Of a stretch of DNA of 64,000 bases, positions 31,723-41,768 are shown in pieces. A program made the position numbers and the translations under genes. The notes under the pieces are model-generated. The model ran no database searches and was not told the origin of the DNA. It saw nothing but the letters and a program-made list of their open reading frames with translations. Source of the stretch: Emiliania huxleyi CCMP1516 (lineage: Eukaryota > Haptophyta > Isochrysidales > Noelaerhabdaceae); assembly GCF_000372725.1 (NCBI RefSeq), contig NW_005196603.1:1489-65488 (forward strand). Reading direction: 5' to 3'. The stretch's first letter is position 1. Every line of letters starts with the position of its first letter.

Positions 31723-34700
31723 TCAAGGGGTCCTATTACCCAAGACCGTCTCCCAACTCTGATGCGCCACTCGCGGCAAGTGAGACATAGGGTGCTGTCG
31801 CCAGGATCCTGCGGACCCCGGGCTTCCCGTGTCCCCCTCTTGGTGCTGCGGCTGCAAGGCGGCTGGCTGCTCTCTGTGCAAGGGCTGCAGCCGCATGCTT
31901 GCCATTGCCGCAACCGTGGCATTCCTCTGGCGGAGCTTCTGCTTCTCGAGGTGCGCCGCGATCATCCCCCGCAGTGGGATGGAGGGGACGAGCAGCTTCA
32001 TGGGCAGCTGCTGGCCGGTGACGGGCGACGTGTCGTGCGTCTCCAGCCACGCCTCGATCGCCTCGCGTTCGTAGACCTGGCCGTCGACCGTCGAGACGGG
32101 GTCGCGCATGAGCTTGCCCCTACAGCAGAGCAAGGGCGCGGCTGAGGCAGAGCACCCCCCGCGCGCGGCGCGTGCAAGGTTTCGTCACGTGATGGGGCAG
32201 AGCAGCAGCGGAGACGTCGTCTCGACGAGCGGCTCCTCGAGCGCCGACGTCGCCACCGACGAGGCGAGCGAAGCCATCGACAAGTCGCCGTCGTCGCCGT
32301 CGTCGCCGCCGGGCTCGACCAGCCCAGCCTTGCTAAGCGCACCCCCGCCGCCGCCGCCGCCGCCGCCGTAGATGCCCCCGATCGCGGCGACCCCGGTGCC
32401 GTCACAGCTGTACCTGCCGTGCCCAGCTCCAGCCGCAAGGCCGACCCCGCCGCCGTTGTGGCAGCCGTACGGCGCGCCCGCGGAGAGGTCGCTGCCGCCG
32501 CCGCCCCCGCCGTGCCTGCCGTGCACCCACCCCGCGGCAACCGGACCGCCAATGCCGCAAGCGCCGTAGCCAGGGGGGGGCGGCCCCCTCACAGCTCCAC
32601 CTGCGCCGCCGTAGCCGCCCATCGGCGCCCCGCCGCGAGCCTCGCCATAGCTGCTCAGAAGGGCGGCGCTGCCGCTTTGGGGGTGCGGGTAGCCGGGCCG
32701 GCCGCCGGAGGAGCAGTGCGAGAGCTGCGAGCAGGACGGGCTGCCGAGCGAGCCCGTGGAGAGGTGGTTGGAGAGGTGGCTGGAGAGGTGGTTGGAGAGG
32801 TGGTTGGAGAGGTGGCTGGAGAGGTGGTTGGAGAGGTGGTTGGAGAGGTGGCTCGAGTGGTCGCCCCACCCCGCGCTGCCGCGCGAGAGAGACGACAGGT
32901 TCGCAGAGGGGCCTGGCGAGAGGCCTGCCGCGGAGGCGGCGGCGGCGAGGCCGGCGGAGAAGGACTCGACGGGCGGGTAGGAGGGGCGGGGTGCGGAGGG
33001 GTGGTGCGGCGGGGTGGTGCAGGAGGGAGGGAGCCCGCCCACGCATGACGCGTAGCGAGGCGGGAGAGGCCCGTCGAGGGTCCAGTCCGAGCCCAGCGTC
33101 GAGTCGCCGAGCGAGGCCGTGCCGGCGGAGCAGAGCGAGAGGTCGGCCAGCCGCGGGCCGACCCCGTCGAGCGAGCCCTCGGGCAGGCCGTCGCCCGCCG
33201 CCGAGTCCGCCACCCCTCCCCTTCGGTTCCGCCGCCGCGTGCGCGTCGCCGGCTTGCGCCCCGCCCTCGGCTCGTCGTCGGACGCGCCCCTCGCTCCGCG
33301 TGTGGTCGGCTCCGCGCTCTTGTGCGAGTCGGAGTGCGACGCCGCGGCGGCCGCCTCCTCCTCGGGCGTCATCTCGCGCGGCACACGGAGCGCGCGGCCA
33401 AGGCGCTGCGCGCGCAGCAGCTTGCGCGCCGCCAGGTGGCCGTTGATCTGCGCGTAGTCGTAGGCGGTGCGGCTGGCGGCGTCGCGCAGCTGCGTGTCCG
33501 CGCCGGCGATGAGCAGCAAGCGCACCATCGAGGTAGCGCCGGAGAGGGCAGACACCATGAGCGCGGTGAGGCCGAGCACGTCCTGGCTGTCAATCATCGC
33601 GTTGGCGTCGATCAGCATCTTCGCGGTCACCTGCTGCTGCGAGAAGCAGGCCATCGCGAGCGCGGTGCACCCGTTCTCGTCGCGCACGTTGACCGATGCG
33701 CCCGCCGCGAGGAGCGCGGTGACGAGCTCCTCGTGGCCGGCCGAGGAGGCGCACATGAGCATCGAGCCGCTCAAGTCGGGGTCCGCAGCATCCACGTCGC
33801 CGCCCTCGCGCAAGTACACGCCCACCGCCTCGACGTCGCCCCCCTGGGCCGCCTGCACCAGCTTCGGCGGCAGCCTGCGCCGCTCCGAAGGCTCCGGCCC
33901 AGCCTCGCGCGGGCCGCCGCCCGGCTGCAGCGCGCCCCCGGCGGACGGCGCTTGGGCGGGAGGAACGGGCGCGGCGGGCCCGGCGGCGGGCCCGGCGGCG
34001 GGTGCGGCGGCAAGCGCAATGCCCGTCGAGGGCTCGGGCGGGAGGGAGGCGCAAGTGGACGAGTCGGTGGACGAGGGCGCCGAGTCGTTGCTGCGCGCGC
34101 TCATGTGCTTGCACGGGTGGCGCTGCCGCACCGAGTGCTGCAGCAGCATGCAAGAGATGAAGATGTGCCCCTTGAGCGACGCGTACTCGTGCGCCGTCAT
34201 GCCGCGCTCGTCGCGCGTCTCGGTGGAGGCGCCGGCGCCGATGAGGAGGCGCACCATGTCGGCGGTGCCCACCATCGAGGCGAACATCAGCGCGGTCACG
34301 CCCTGGTACTGCTGCAGCTCCACGTCCGCGCCCGCGCGCAGCGCCAGCCGCGACACCTCGAGGTTGCCAAACGTGGACGAGAGCATCAGGAGCGTCCGGC
34401 CCTTTGGATCGCGCACGTCCGGCATGCCGCCCGCGGCGAGCCACCTGGCGACCGGCTCCCACTCGCCGCGCTCGACCGAGGCGCGGAGGCCGTCGGAGAG
34501 CCCGTCAGCCTCCTGGGCCGCCGCCTCCGCCTCCGCTTCTGCCGGCGCCGCCGCGCCCCCCGCGCCGGCCCCTACGCCACCCTCCAGCGCCACTCGAAGT
34601 GCGCCGCCCTCCCCGGACGCCTCCCCTTCGGCGGCGGCCTGATCTGGCGCCCCGTCGCCAGGCGATTCTGGAGGAGCGTCCCACCGCCAGAGTTCTTCGA

Positions 34701-34779
34701 GCGAGCGCGGTGACGCGGGAGCGTCATCGGTGCTCGCCCCTGCGCGCCCGTTAGCCGCGCCCCCCGTCTCAGGGAGCAT
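31723..34779 (-). CDS. Ankyrin-repeat U-box E3 ubiquitin ligase
   Basis: Two exons, 34779-32189 and 32119-31723, give 995 residues. The intron (32188-32120, GTGACG...GTAG) splits the U-box exactly after CPIT. The joined protein reads LLLCPIT/GKLMRDPVSTVDG, then QVYEREAIEAWLETHDTSPV, a complete U-box that should recruit E2 enzymes. The N-terminal half carries two ankyrin blocks, for example GRTLLMLSSTFGNLEVSRLA, GVTALMFASMVGTADMVRLL, GCTALAMACFSQQQVTAKML and GLTALMVSALSGATSMVRLL. They are separated by an Ala/Pro-rich linker. A Ser/Gly-rich region follows, with (S)NHLS repeats from a 24-base minisatellite at 32756-32852. ATG at 34779 is chosen because the frame upstream opens only with TTG. Substrates are unknown. 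Confidence 0.88.
32756..32852. repeat. 24-base minisatellite inside the ankyrin/U-box gene
   Basis: gagaggtggttggagaggtggctg recurs about four times. On the coding strand it adds NHLSNHLSSHLS cycles to the Ser-rich region. Confidence 0.85.
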
Positions 34780-35019
34780 CGAGACAGTGTCCCACACACC
34801 TGCAAACCACCACGTTGGACCTGGTGCTGGTGCCGAGGCAGAGCCGAGGGGAGCGCACGACAATTTCTTTTGCGCAGAGATCTCTCAATCGGACTAACGT
34901 CGCTTTTCAAACTCATGTGGCTGGGTCGACCGCGCCCACAGCGACACGGCGAGCGCGATGTGCAGACTTCTGATGCTCGCGTAAACTCTGCCGTCCCTTC
35001 GACGCACTGCCCGTGACAG

Positions 35020-35628
35020 ATGGCGTCCCGACCGCCCGCCCGGCCGCCGCCGCGGAGCTCTCACACTCAGAGCATGTCCAAGCGGAAGGTGGACACAACG
35101 GACCCAGAGGCACTTGTTCGGGAGATCCGAAAGCAAAAGAAGGCTACAACTGCTCGATTAAAGCCATTTTCGAAAACGATTGCGAGTGTTCCCGCTGTGT
35201 TCTACACCACGATAGCGCAAGAGGCACGCGTGGACGCCGACTACGAACGACGGCTCTCAGCCGAGGAGCAAGTTCTCGCCGCCCGCAAAGCTGCGACCGG
35301 CAAGCCAAATAAATATAACGCATGCGCGTACATTGAGCCCGACGTCCGCACTTTTCGTCGTGTGGGCTCGACGTGGCAACTTGTGAATGTCGACGAGCAT
35401 GAACATGATGCCTCGTCGCCATCAGGCGAGCACGGCGCAGAATTCCGACTACCCAAAGATTGGGCCAAGTTTGTAGACGATGAGACACTGGAAGATCTGT
35501 CCAAGTCCGACGTCGACGTCGAAATGCATCCTTACACTTCTTGCGTTCCGAGTCATGCTGAACTTCAAGTGGGCCGCCGTAAGCCCGTCAAGCTGATTGA
35601 CGACGAAGAGCTGACTGCAGACTGGTAA
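35020..35628 (+). CDS. Conserved-looking unknown protein, intronless
   Basis: This 202-residue frame starts with ATG and has a clearly less biased base composition than its neighbours. The N-terminus is Arg/Pro-rich. The middle is basic and helical (DPEALVREIRKQKKATTARL). A VFYTTIAQEARVDADYERRL and AYIEPDVRTFRRVGSTWQLV segment follows, then an acidic C-terminus ending in KPVKLIDDEELTADW. I do not recognise the family. The even amino-acid usage argues for a real gene. A perfect hairpin, GCAACATCC-attc-GGATGTTGC, begins 3 bases after the stop (about 35632-35655). Confidence 0.7.
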   Translation: MASRPPARPPPRSSHTQSMSKRKVDTTDPEALVREIRKQKKATTARLKPFSKTIASVPAVFYTTIAQEARVDADYERRLSAEEQVLAARKAATGKPNKYNACAYIEPDVRTFRRVGSTWQLVNVDEHEHDASSPSGEHGAEFRLPKDWAKFVDDETLEDLSKSDVDVEMHPYTSCVPSHAELQVGRRKPVKLIDDEELTADW

Positions 35629-36728
35629 ACTGCAACATCCATTCGGATGTTGCACAAGAAAAGCGACTCGGAAACACAGAGGCCACACCGCCGCCGCGCC
35701 TCCGGGGCGATGACGAGGGGCTCTCGCCGCCACGGCGCCGCCAGCGGCCATCGGCCGACCCGGCTGCCTTCATGGCTGCGGCTCTTCTCTCCGCCGGCGT
35801 AAAGCTCGGGCCTTGAGAGATGGTGATCCGGCCAGCCGCTTGCGCCTCCGGGACGACGTCGGGGGCTTCGCCGGCAAGGCGCCGCCAGTGGGGAAGACCC
35901 CCCCTCCCCTCCCCCCCAGACTACCCCAAGTGTGCCATGGCTTCAACAACTAAGCGACTGGCTTCTTGACACCCGGCCAGCCGTCATTTGCACCTGCGGC
36001 GGAAGATTTTTGGGGCTTCGCCGGCAAGGCGCCGCAGCGGGCATTGGCGCACTCTTTCCTGGTGGTTGCCATTGCTTCACCTCATCGGCCGGCGAGAATC
36101 AAAGCACGAGCCGTGCTACCAGCGGAGCACGACATGGAGAAGGCATCGCGGCTTTGCACGCCCCTGACATTCCCCTGACAGCAGCGCCCCACGGCGTGGG
36201 CTGCGAGGTCACTCGGGATACCCAGGGGGCGGCGGGGGAGCACTCTCCCGCCGGAGTAGTCTTTCCCGCTACTCGCTCGTACTTGAGGTGCATCCACGCC
36301 CGCCCACCACCTTCCCGGCAGCTCCACCCGCTCGGTGACGTCCTCATCTTCTCCCCCCTGCCCCGCCCCCCTTCAGGCAAGGCCCTGGCCACCAAAATCG
36401 CGCTCGTCGCTCCGGGAACGGGCAGCTGCGCGACGCAATTCGAGAGCGAGCGGCGGCGGCGGCTAGCACCAACCATGTCAGTGCAGGGGCTGGCTGCGTG
36501 GGCCCCCGCCACCGGACTCCGTCGGGCTCGCGTCTCCCTGCCCGCTGAGGGGAGCGCAGTGTCTGTGTCTGTGTCTGTGTCTGTGTCCCTGTTGTGTCGT
36601 GTGTGTGTCGTGTGTTCTCTTTCTTGTCGTGTGTGGCTCTCGCAAGCTCGCCTCCCATAAACGAAAACGGGTCTCGCTAGTTCTGGCGGCTATCTTCTTT
36701 TTCCCCGGCCGGCACCAGCGCTTTTGGC
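35629..36728. other. Intergenic region with a short duplicated motif
   Basis: GGGGCTTCGCCGGCAAGGCG occurs at about 35862 and again at about 36013, each preceded by a similar purine-rich stretch, suggesting an old local duplication. TGTGTC repeats lie at 36560-36590. No gene I can support, although frames are open on both strands. Confidence 0.5.
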
Positions 36729-38125
36729 ATGCCGTCAGCAGCCCGCCTCTCCACGGTGCTCGCAGCCGGCGTCTTTTTCCTCGTAGCCATGAACGTGCTC
36801 TTCGACGCACGGGGTGAGACCCACCGCCAGGTCGCGGTCTCCGAGCGGCCCACCGAGGCGCTCACCCGCATCCGCCGCGAGCAGTCGGCGATGCAGCGGG
36901 CACTGGGTGGTGCTCCCGGTGCGTCCGACCCGCCCGCGCAGCGGTCGAGCGCGGCCGCACAGCTGCCAGTCACGGCGGTTCAGCATCCGGCCACGCCGGC
37001 GGCGGCACCGCGGCCGCAGGCGGGAATCGTTGCGCAGCCGCAGCCAGTCAAGCCGGTGCCAGGGCCAGCGTCGGACGAGGCCAAGGCGCTGGCCGCCGCC
37101 AATGGCGGCGCGTCCAAGCTCCCGCCGCCGCTCGACAAGCTCGAGCCGGGCACCGACATCTTTGTCTCGTTTTCGTCCGCCTCGATGTCGCCGTTTGCGC
37201 TCAACTGGGTCGCAAACCTGAGGCACGCGCGAGGCGAGTCGCTGCGCTGAGCGGGCGGGCCCGCCACGCGGCGCACTCCTCTCCGTAGGCGCGCCGGCAT
37301 CCACGAGCTGATGGTTGGCGCGCTCGACGAGGGCATGACCAAGATCTGCGAGGAGCACGGCATCCCCACCCTCTCAATCGAGGCAAACTCCATCAAGAAC
37401 CGCGGCGCCGCCAACCTGCGCTTCGACTACTCGGCGTACAAGCGGATGGCCGCGATGAAGGTCCAGTTCTACTCCAACATCCTCCGCCTCGGCTTCAACG
37501 TGTGGGCGTGCGACGCCGACACGGCTTGGATGGCCCACCCGGCACCCTCGGCAAGAGAGGCCCCGTGCGGGGGAGGGGCGCAACGTCACAGCTGTCGGCG
37601 TGAGCAGGCACCCTTCGTCAACGAGTACCCCATGCAGTACGTTGACATCCTCACCACCACCGACTGCATAGACGTCGAGGGCGACACGAAGGGCGGCTGC
37701 TGGCACGTCGACCACAACACGGGCCTTGTGTACATGCGCGCGCGGCAGGGAGTGCTCGACTTCACTGCGGCGTGGAAGCAGAAGATCGAGACGACGCGAG
37801 ACGTCATGATCCGCGACCAGGCGGCGCTCAACCTGCTGATGCGCGAGGGGTTCCGCTCCAAGGAGTGGGAGCCTCCGCCCGACCCGCAGGGCAGGACAAA
37901 GGCGCGCCCTATCTACAAGGCGTGGAACGACAGGCTCAAGATCGCGCGGCTGCCGCTGCGCTATTTTGCAAACGGGCACACCTTCTTCGTGCAGCGCATG
38001 TACGCGCGCAAGGAGGCTGACGGCTCGGACCACCCGCCGCCCTTTGCGCTCCACATGACCTACCAGTGCGCCTCCCCTCCCCCGAGACAGCGCCACCGCC
38101 GCCGCCCGCGCCGCCGGACCCGCCC

Positions 38126-38167
<42 letters not shown>

Positions 38168-39244
38168 CTCGAATCGCGTCGGCCACGAGCACCCCCGCTC
38201 CGGCAGGTACGGGGATTCGTCCAAGTTTGCGTACGGCAAGCGGCAGCGGATGCGCGAGGCTCGCGTCTGGTGGGTGGACCCGCCCTCGTACTTTAGCGAG
38301 GGGCGGTACCTCGCCGTCGCGCCCGAGGGCGCCGCGCTGCCGATCGACACTCTTCCAAACAGCGTCACTACCGCCGAGGCCGCCGGCCGCTTCAACAAGG
38401 AGGATTCGCACTTGCGCGAGACGTTGCGCGATGCGCTGGGGCTTGCCACCGCCCTGAACCGCACGCTCGTCTTGCCACGGATGCTCTGCTACTGCGACAA
38501 TATCTGGAAGGAGATGAAGCACTGCAAGGCTTCGCCTCCTCCGCTCGCTCTAGCCAGGCCCCGTCCCGCCACTCCGACGCGGCCCCGCCCCTCCAGGTGG
38601 GCGGTGCCTTTGGAATGACTCTCCCCTTCGACTGCCCCGCCGACCACATACTGCCGCTCGTCGGCTGGTTCGAACAGGGCGTCGCCTTTCGCGAGCCTGG
38701 CTTCTTGACCGATCCGCGGCTCTCGCCCGACATCAAGTCGAGCTGGGTGCGCGTGGACGCGCCGCCGATGTCAGCCAGCCAGGCGCGCGACGCGCTGCGC
38801 CCGTACGAGCATGTGCGCGTGCTCGAGTTCAAGTCCACCTTCCGAAAGTTTTGCGGCTTTGAGGACGCGACTGCGGGTGCCTCTTTTGAGCGGGTCGCAA
38901 AGGCGGTCGTGCCGTACCACCGCACCTTTTGCGCCGAGGATTGGACGCCCGAGAGCTGCGTCGGCCCCCGCAAGGGTTGTGTGCCCTTTTATGCGCCGTG
39001 CTGCCACGGCTCTCCCGGAAGGCACTTCCCGTGCGTCTACCTGAACAAGCCACCCGATTTCAAGGGCCACGCCATCAGCGACCGGCCAGCCTTTTGCCCA
39101 GCACCCGACCCGCACGGCTCGACGCCGGCGGTGCACGAGGAGCGCGTCGTCGACTACCCCGATCTGTCGCCCAACCCGCGCTCGCGGCAGTTCCACAAGA
39201 TCGTCGACGACTTTCGGAAAAAACCGGGGCGGAAGAAGAGATAG
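36729..39244 (+). CDS. GT77 (XEG113-like) arabinosyltransferase
   Basis: A type II Golgi glycosyltransferase of family GT77 (Nucleotid_trans), most like XEG113 of plants, which adds arabinose to hydroxyproline-rich proteins. The N-terminus has a signal anchor, STVLAAGVFFLVAMNVLF, and a Pro/Ala stem. The catalytic domain reads DIFVSFSSASMSPFALNWV, EHGIPTLSIEANSI, KVQFYSNILRLGFNVWACDA, with the DxD-type motif in CDADTAWMAHP, and later MIRDQAALNLLMREGF. The C-terminal part has ALGLATALNRTLVLPRMLCY and FGMTLPFDCPADHILPLVGW, as in XEG113. Inferred exons are 36729-37228, 37289-37541, 37608-about 38067, about 38201-38528 and 38597-39244. Introns 1, 2 and 4 begin GC and end AG. A (CCG)n run sits in intron 3. 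Extensin-like substrates exist in this window (14033-16543). Confidence 0.85.
38120..38170. repeat. (CCG)n tract in a GT77 intron
   Basis: A pure (ccg)n run within the inferred third intron of the GT77 gene. Confidence 0.85.
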
Positions 39245-39794
39245 AGCCGCCGTCGGTGCGCGCGTGTGCCAGTCCAGCGCTGCGATGAGGCCGGTCGCGG
39301 TCCGCGATCGTCTCTCCTCTCGTTCGAATTCATATTTCATCCACAGACACCGGGAAAAAATCATCTTGATTCAACCCCAAGGCTTGGGCCCACCTCTAGC
39401 CGCCAAGAGGTGCCGCGTGATAGCTGATAGAGCAAATTGGCGAGTCCAGCAACTTTCCCCCCTCGCGCCTCGGCTGGCGCGTGCCGTGGCGCTGGCGGCG
39501 GGGGCCGGGGGGGGACACCTAAAGTGTATGTACTGGATGTATCTGAGGTGAAAAGAACAGCCAGCGCAAGGCTCGGGGATCACTCTCACGCACACACCGC
39601 CTTAGGTTAGGTTTAGGTAGAAAGGTGAAGAACAGAGTTTGGCTCGGACTGGACACCAACGCGCGTGTATGTGGGTGGACGCGAGACAGTAAGAACTGAG
39701 GAACTGTGCTCATTTGGGGTGGGCAGTGGTGCTAGCTGTCGCCCATCCTTGGGCGTCTGTGCCTCTTCCTATCTCTCCTCGCAGTGTCCGCTAA
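39245..39794. other. Intergenic region between GT77 and the next gene
   Basis: Moderate GC with TTAGGTTAGGTTTAGG near 39603-39618, a short telomere-like word but not an array. No gene seen. Confidence 0.5.
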
Positions 39795-39860
39795 TGTTAG
39801 TGCCAGTGCGCGCCAGTCCCGTGCCCAGTGTCGTGCGAGGGACCTGTTAAAATTCTCTTC
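39795..39860 (+). promoter_or_regulatory. Recurring gene-proximal element, copy B (most complete)
   Basis: TTAGTGCCAGTGCGCGCCAG, TCCCGTGCCCAGTGTCGTGC and GAGGGACCTGTTAAAATTCT follow in order. The same order occurs in reverse at 48730-48812 and partly at 24921-24965, 44505-44580 and 62389-62430. It lies about 90 bases before the ATG at 39946, in the same orientation. Confidence 0.6.
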
Positions 39861-39945
39861 TTGTTGCGCACTGAAGTTTGGCGTCGTATCGGTCACTCTT
39901 AAATTTTGCCCGCGCACGCTTACTTGCCCCCCCACTGGAGCGTGC

Positions 39946-40416
39946 ATGAAGTGCCACCCGATTCCGGGCTTGCCGCAGCTCGAGATTGAATGCGAGCAGC
40001 CCAAGTGTCTGTCAAAGTTGCCGAACCTGCCGTGCTTCCCAAAGCCCACGCCTCTGGTCCGCCCCGACAAGGTCGAACGCCCGACGGGCTACAAGGGGCC
40101 GGAGGTGGACGAGACCCTAAAGAATGTGCTCCAGCGCTGCGAGACTGCAAAGGAAGCAAACCTGCAGCGGACCCGATCCACAGAGGAAGCTGTGCGCGAG
40201 AGGCTTGCCGCCAGGGTACAGGCCATGAGAGAGCACGGAGCTCTGACCGACGCCGGAAGCCCTGCTCTATCGGCGCCACTGTTGGCAATCCGCGCTGGCC
40301 AGGCGGAGCAGATGCGGAAGCACATGATTGAGGCGCAAGCGCAGGCGCTCAACGAGCGGTACCAGCTTCAGCGGCGGCCATCCTTCCGGAGGCCGACAGT
40401 GCCTCGCAATCAGTGA
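39946..40416 (+). CDS. Unknown small Cys/Pro and Arg-rich protein
   Basis: ATG at 39946 gives 156 residues. The N-terminus is Cys- and Pro-rich (MKCHPIPGLPQLEIECEQPK, then CLSKLPNLPCFPKPTP). A basic, helical remainder follows (VDETLKNVLQRCETAKEANL, VRERLAARVQAMREHGALTD, MRKHMIEAQAQALNERYQLQ). It is intronless and compositionally protein-like. The frame is open 54 codons further upstream, but that part lies inside the recurring element and has no ATG. I do not recognise the family. Confidence 0.6.
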   Translation: MKCHPIPGLPQLEIECEQPKCLSKLPNLPCFPKPTPLVRPDKVERPTGYKGPEVDETLKNVLQRCETAKEANLQRTRSTEEAVRERLAARVQAMREHGALTDAGSPALSAPLLAIRAGQAEQMRKHMIEAQAQALNERYQLQRRPSFRRPTVPRNQ

Positions 40417-41019
40417 GCGCTGCACCTCGCGAGTCGGGTACCCGCACTACACAACTCGGACCGTGCCGCCATCACCTTTGCGCATTGTTCAACACTCTCG
40501 GGACAGCAGCCATCGCAACGCTCGCACAGCATCGTGTAGCCCGGCGCCATGGCTCATGCGCATAGCGCTCGAGCCGTCCGGTCAGCGCCTGGTTGTGCAG
40601 GGGCTGGGTGGATGTGCAGGGCTGTAAGGGGCGACAGGGGGGTCAGCTGTATAGTGCCCCATTTCGAAAAAAGGCCAGACATAATCCGGTCGTATGCATG
40701 TGTGTCGCCGCCCCACCAAACCGCATGAATAAATGTCCGAAAAAGTGTAAGATTTTGCGACGCTGCGACCGCGTCCTGGCGACGAAAAAAAAGCCCAACA
40801 CCTAAGGCGCCTCTCGACAACGCAAGGGGGACTCGGTCAGGCGCGAAACACGAACCTGCGGAGGCGTGGCCGCTTACCGGCCCGATTGGGAACAACCGCC
40901 CTCGAGCCAGCCCCTCTCTTCCAGAGCGAGCTCCTTCGAGCTTCGTCTCGAACAGGTCTCGAAATGTCTCTTTTGGTGTACCTGTGTTAGTGCCGGTGAA
41001 CCTTTTTTTGTAGCGGCTA
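40417..41019. other. Intergenic region downstream of the unknown protein
   Basis: Mixed composition with A-rich patches (40660-40800). It includes TGTGTTAGTGCCGGTGAACC at 40981, which resembles the first bases of the recurring element. No gene seen. Confidence 0.5.
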
Positions 41020-41295
41020 GGATTGAGAGCGACTGTGAGCGCCCTCTGTGCGCCTGCTAGCAATCCTTGCCTGGTACGATTTTTATGAGCGCGTGAGCAG
41101 CGCGCGCGCTGGTGGTAGTCGTAGGCGTCACCAGGAACATTGTGAGCGGAGCTGCTCTTAGTCCTAGGAAGATGTAGGATTGCGAGCGTAGGTGCTCACA
41201 ATCGCACAGAGATGCTACGATTGCGAGGAGTGCTGCTCACACACAATCCTTCGACTTCTAGGATTGAGAGCGAGGCTGCTCTCAATCCTAGGCAG
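41020..41295. repeat. Array of about five related stem-loops
   Basis: The motif GATTG-N-GAGC and its complement GCTC-N-CAATC alternate through this stretch. The clearest hairpin is TAGGATTGAGAGC-gaggct-GCTCTCAATCCTA at about 41262-41293, a perfect 13-bp stem. Others are GGATTGCGAGC/GTGCTCACAATC (about 41176-41202), CGATTGCGAG/GCTCACACACAATC (about 41219-41250), and weaker ones at 41020-41065 and 41139-41160. Spacing is about 45-60 bases. No coding sequence is involved. Confidence 0.65.
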
Positions 41296-41768
41296 CCGTC
41301 TATACAAAAAGAAGATTCACCGTTAGCTCCAAGTGCTCCAAGTTAGTGCAAAAGGGCAAGTGTTGCGAGAGGGATTGCGCACTTCCTTTTACTTTTTTTT
41401 CTGTGCCATTTGCGGTGCCAGACTGCCAGTCCATGCGCATGTTGGAGAGTGCTCGTACGTACCTTTAGCTTACTGGGAGAAAAGGGAGAGGGGTGTGTGT
41501 TCTCTAGGCCCCTAAAGGCCCTATCCGACGCGGGCTATCCTGCGCGCGGCGTGAGAGCTCGCTCGGAAGCGAGCTACTCGAGTATGCACGGCGATCGAGG
41601 ATGGCGCGGTTCACCCCCTTCACCGAAGCGATGGAGATGCGTTCCGCGTGGTGTGACACAAACGAGAGGCGGGAGCGGGGAGGGTAGGCGGTGCGGTCAA
41701 CGCCCGAGCCCTCCGCGTGGCACTTGCTTGGCGAATTCTCTTTGCGTGCTCGCGCCCTGCGTCGTGCC

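Noticed and set aside
33322-34713. Plus-strand frames of 463 and 391 codons opposite the ankyrin gene
   Set aside because: Antisense to clear ankyrin repeats; His/Arg- or Ser/Ala-rich and without a domain.
39600-39620. Telomere-like TTAGG words
   Set aside because: Only two to three loose copies; not an array and not at an end.
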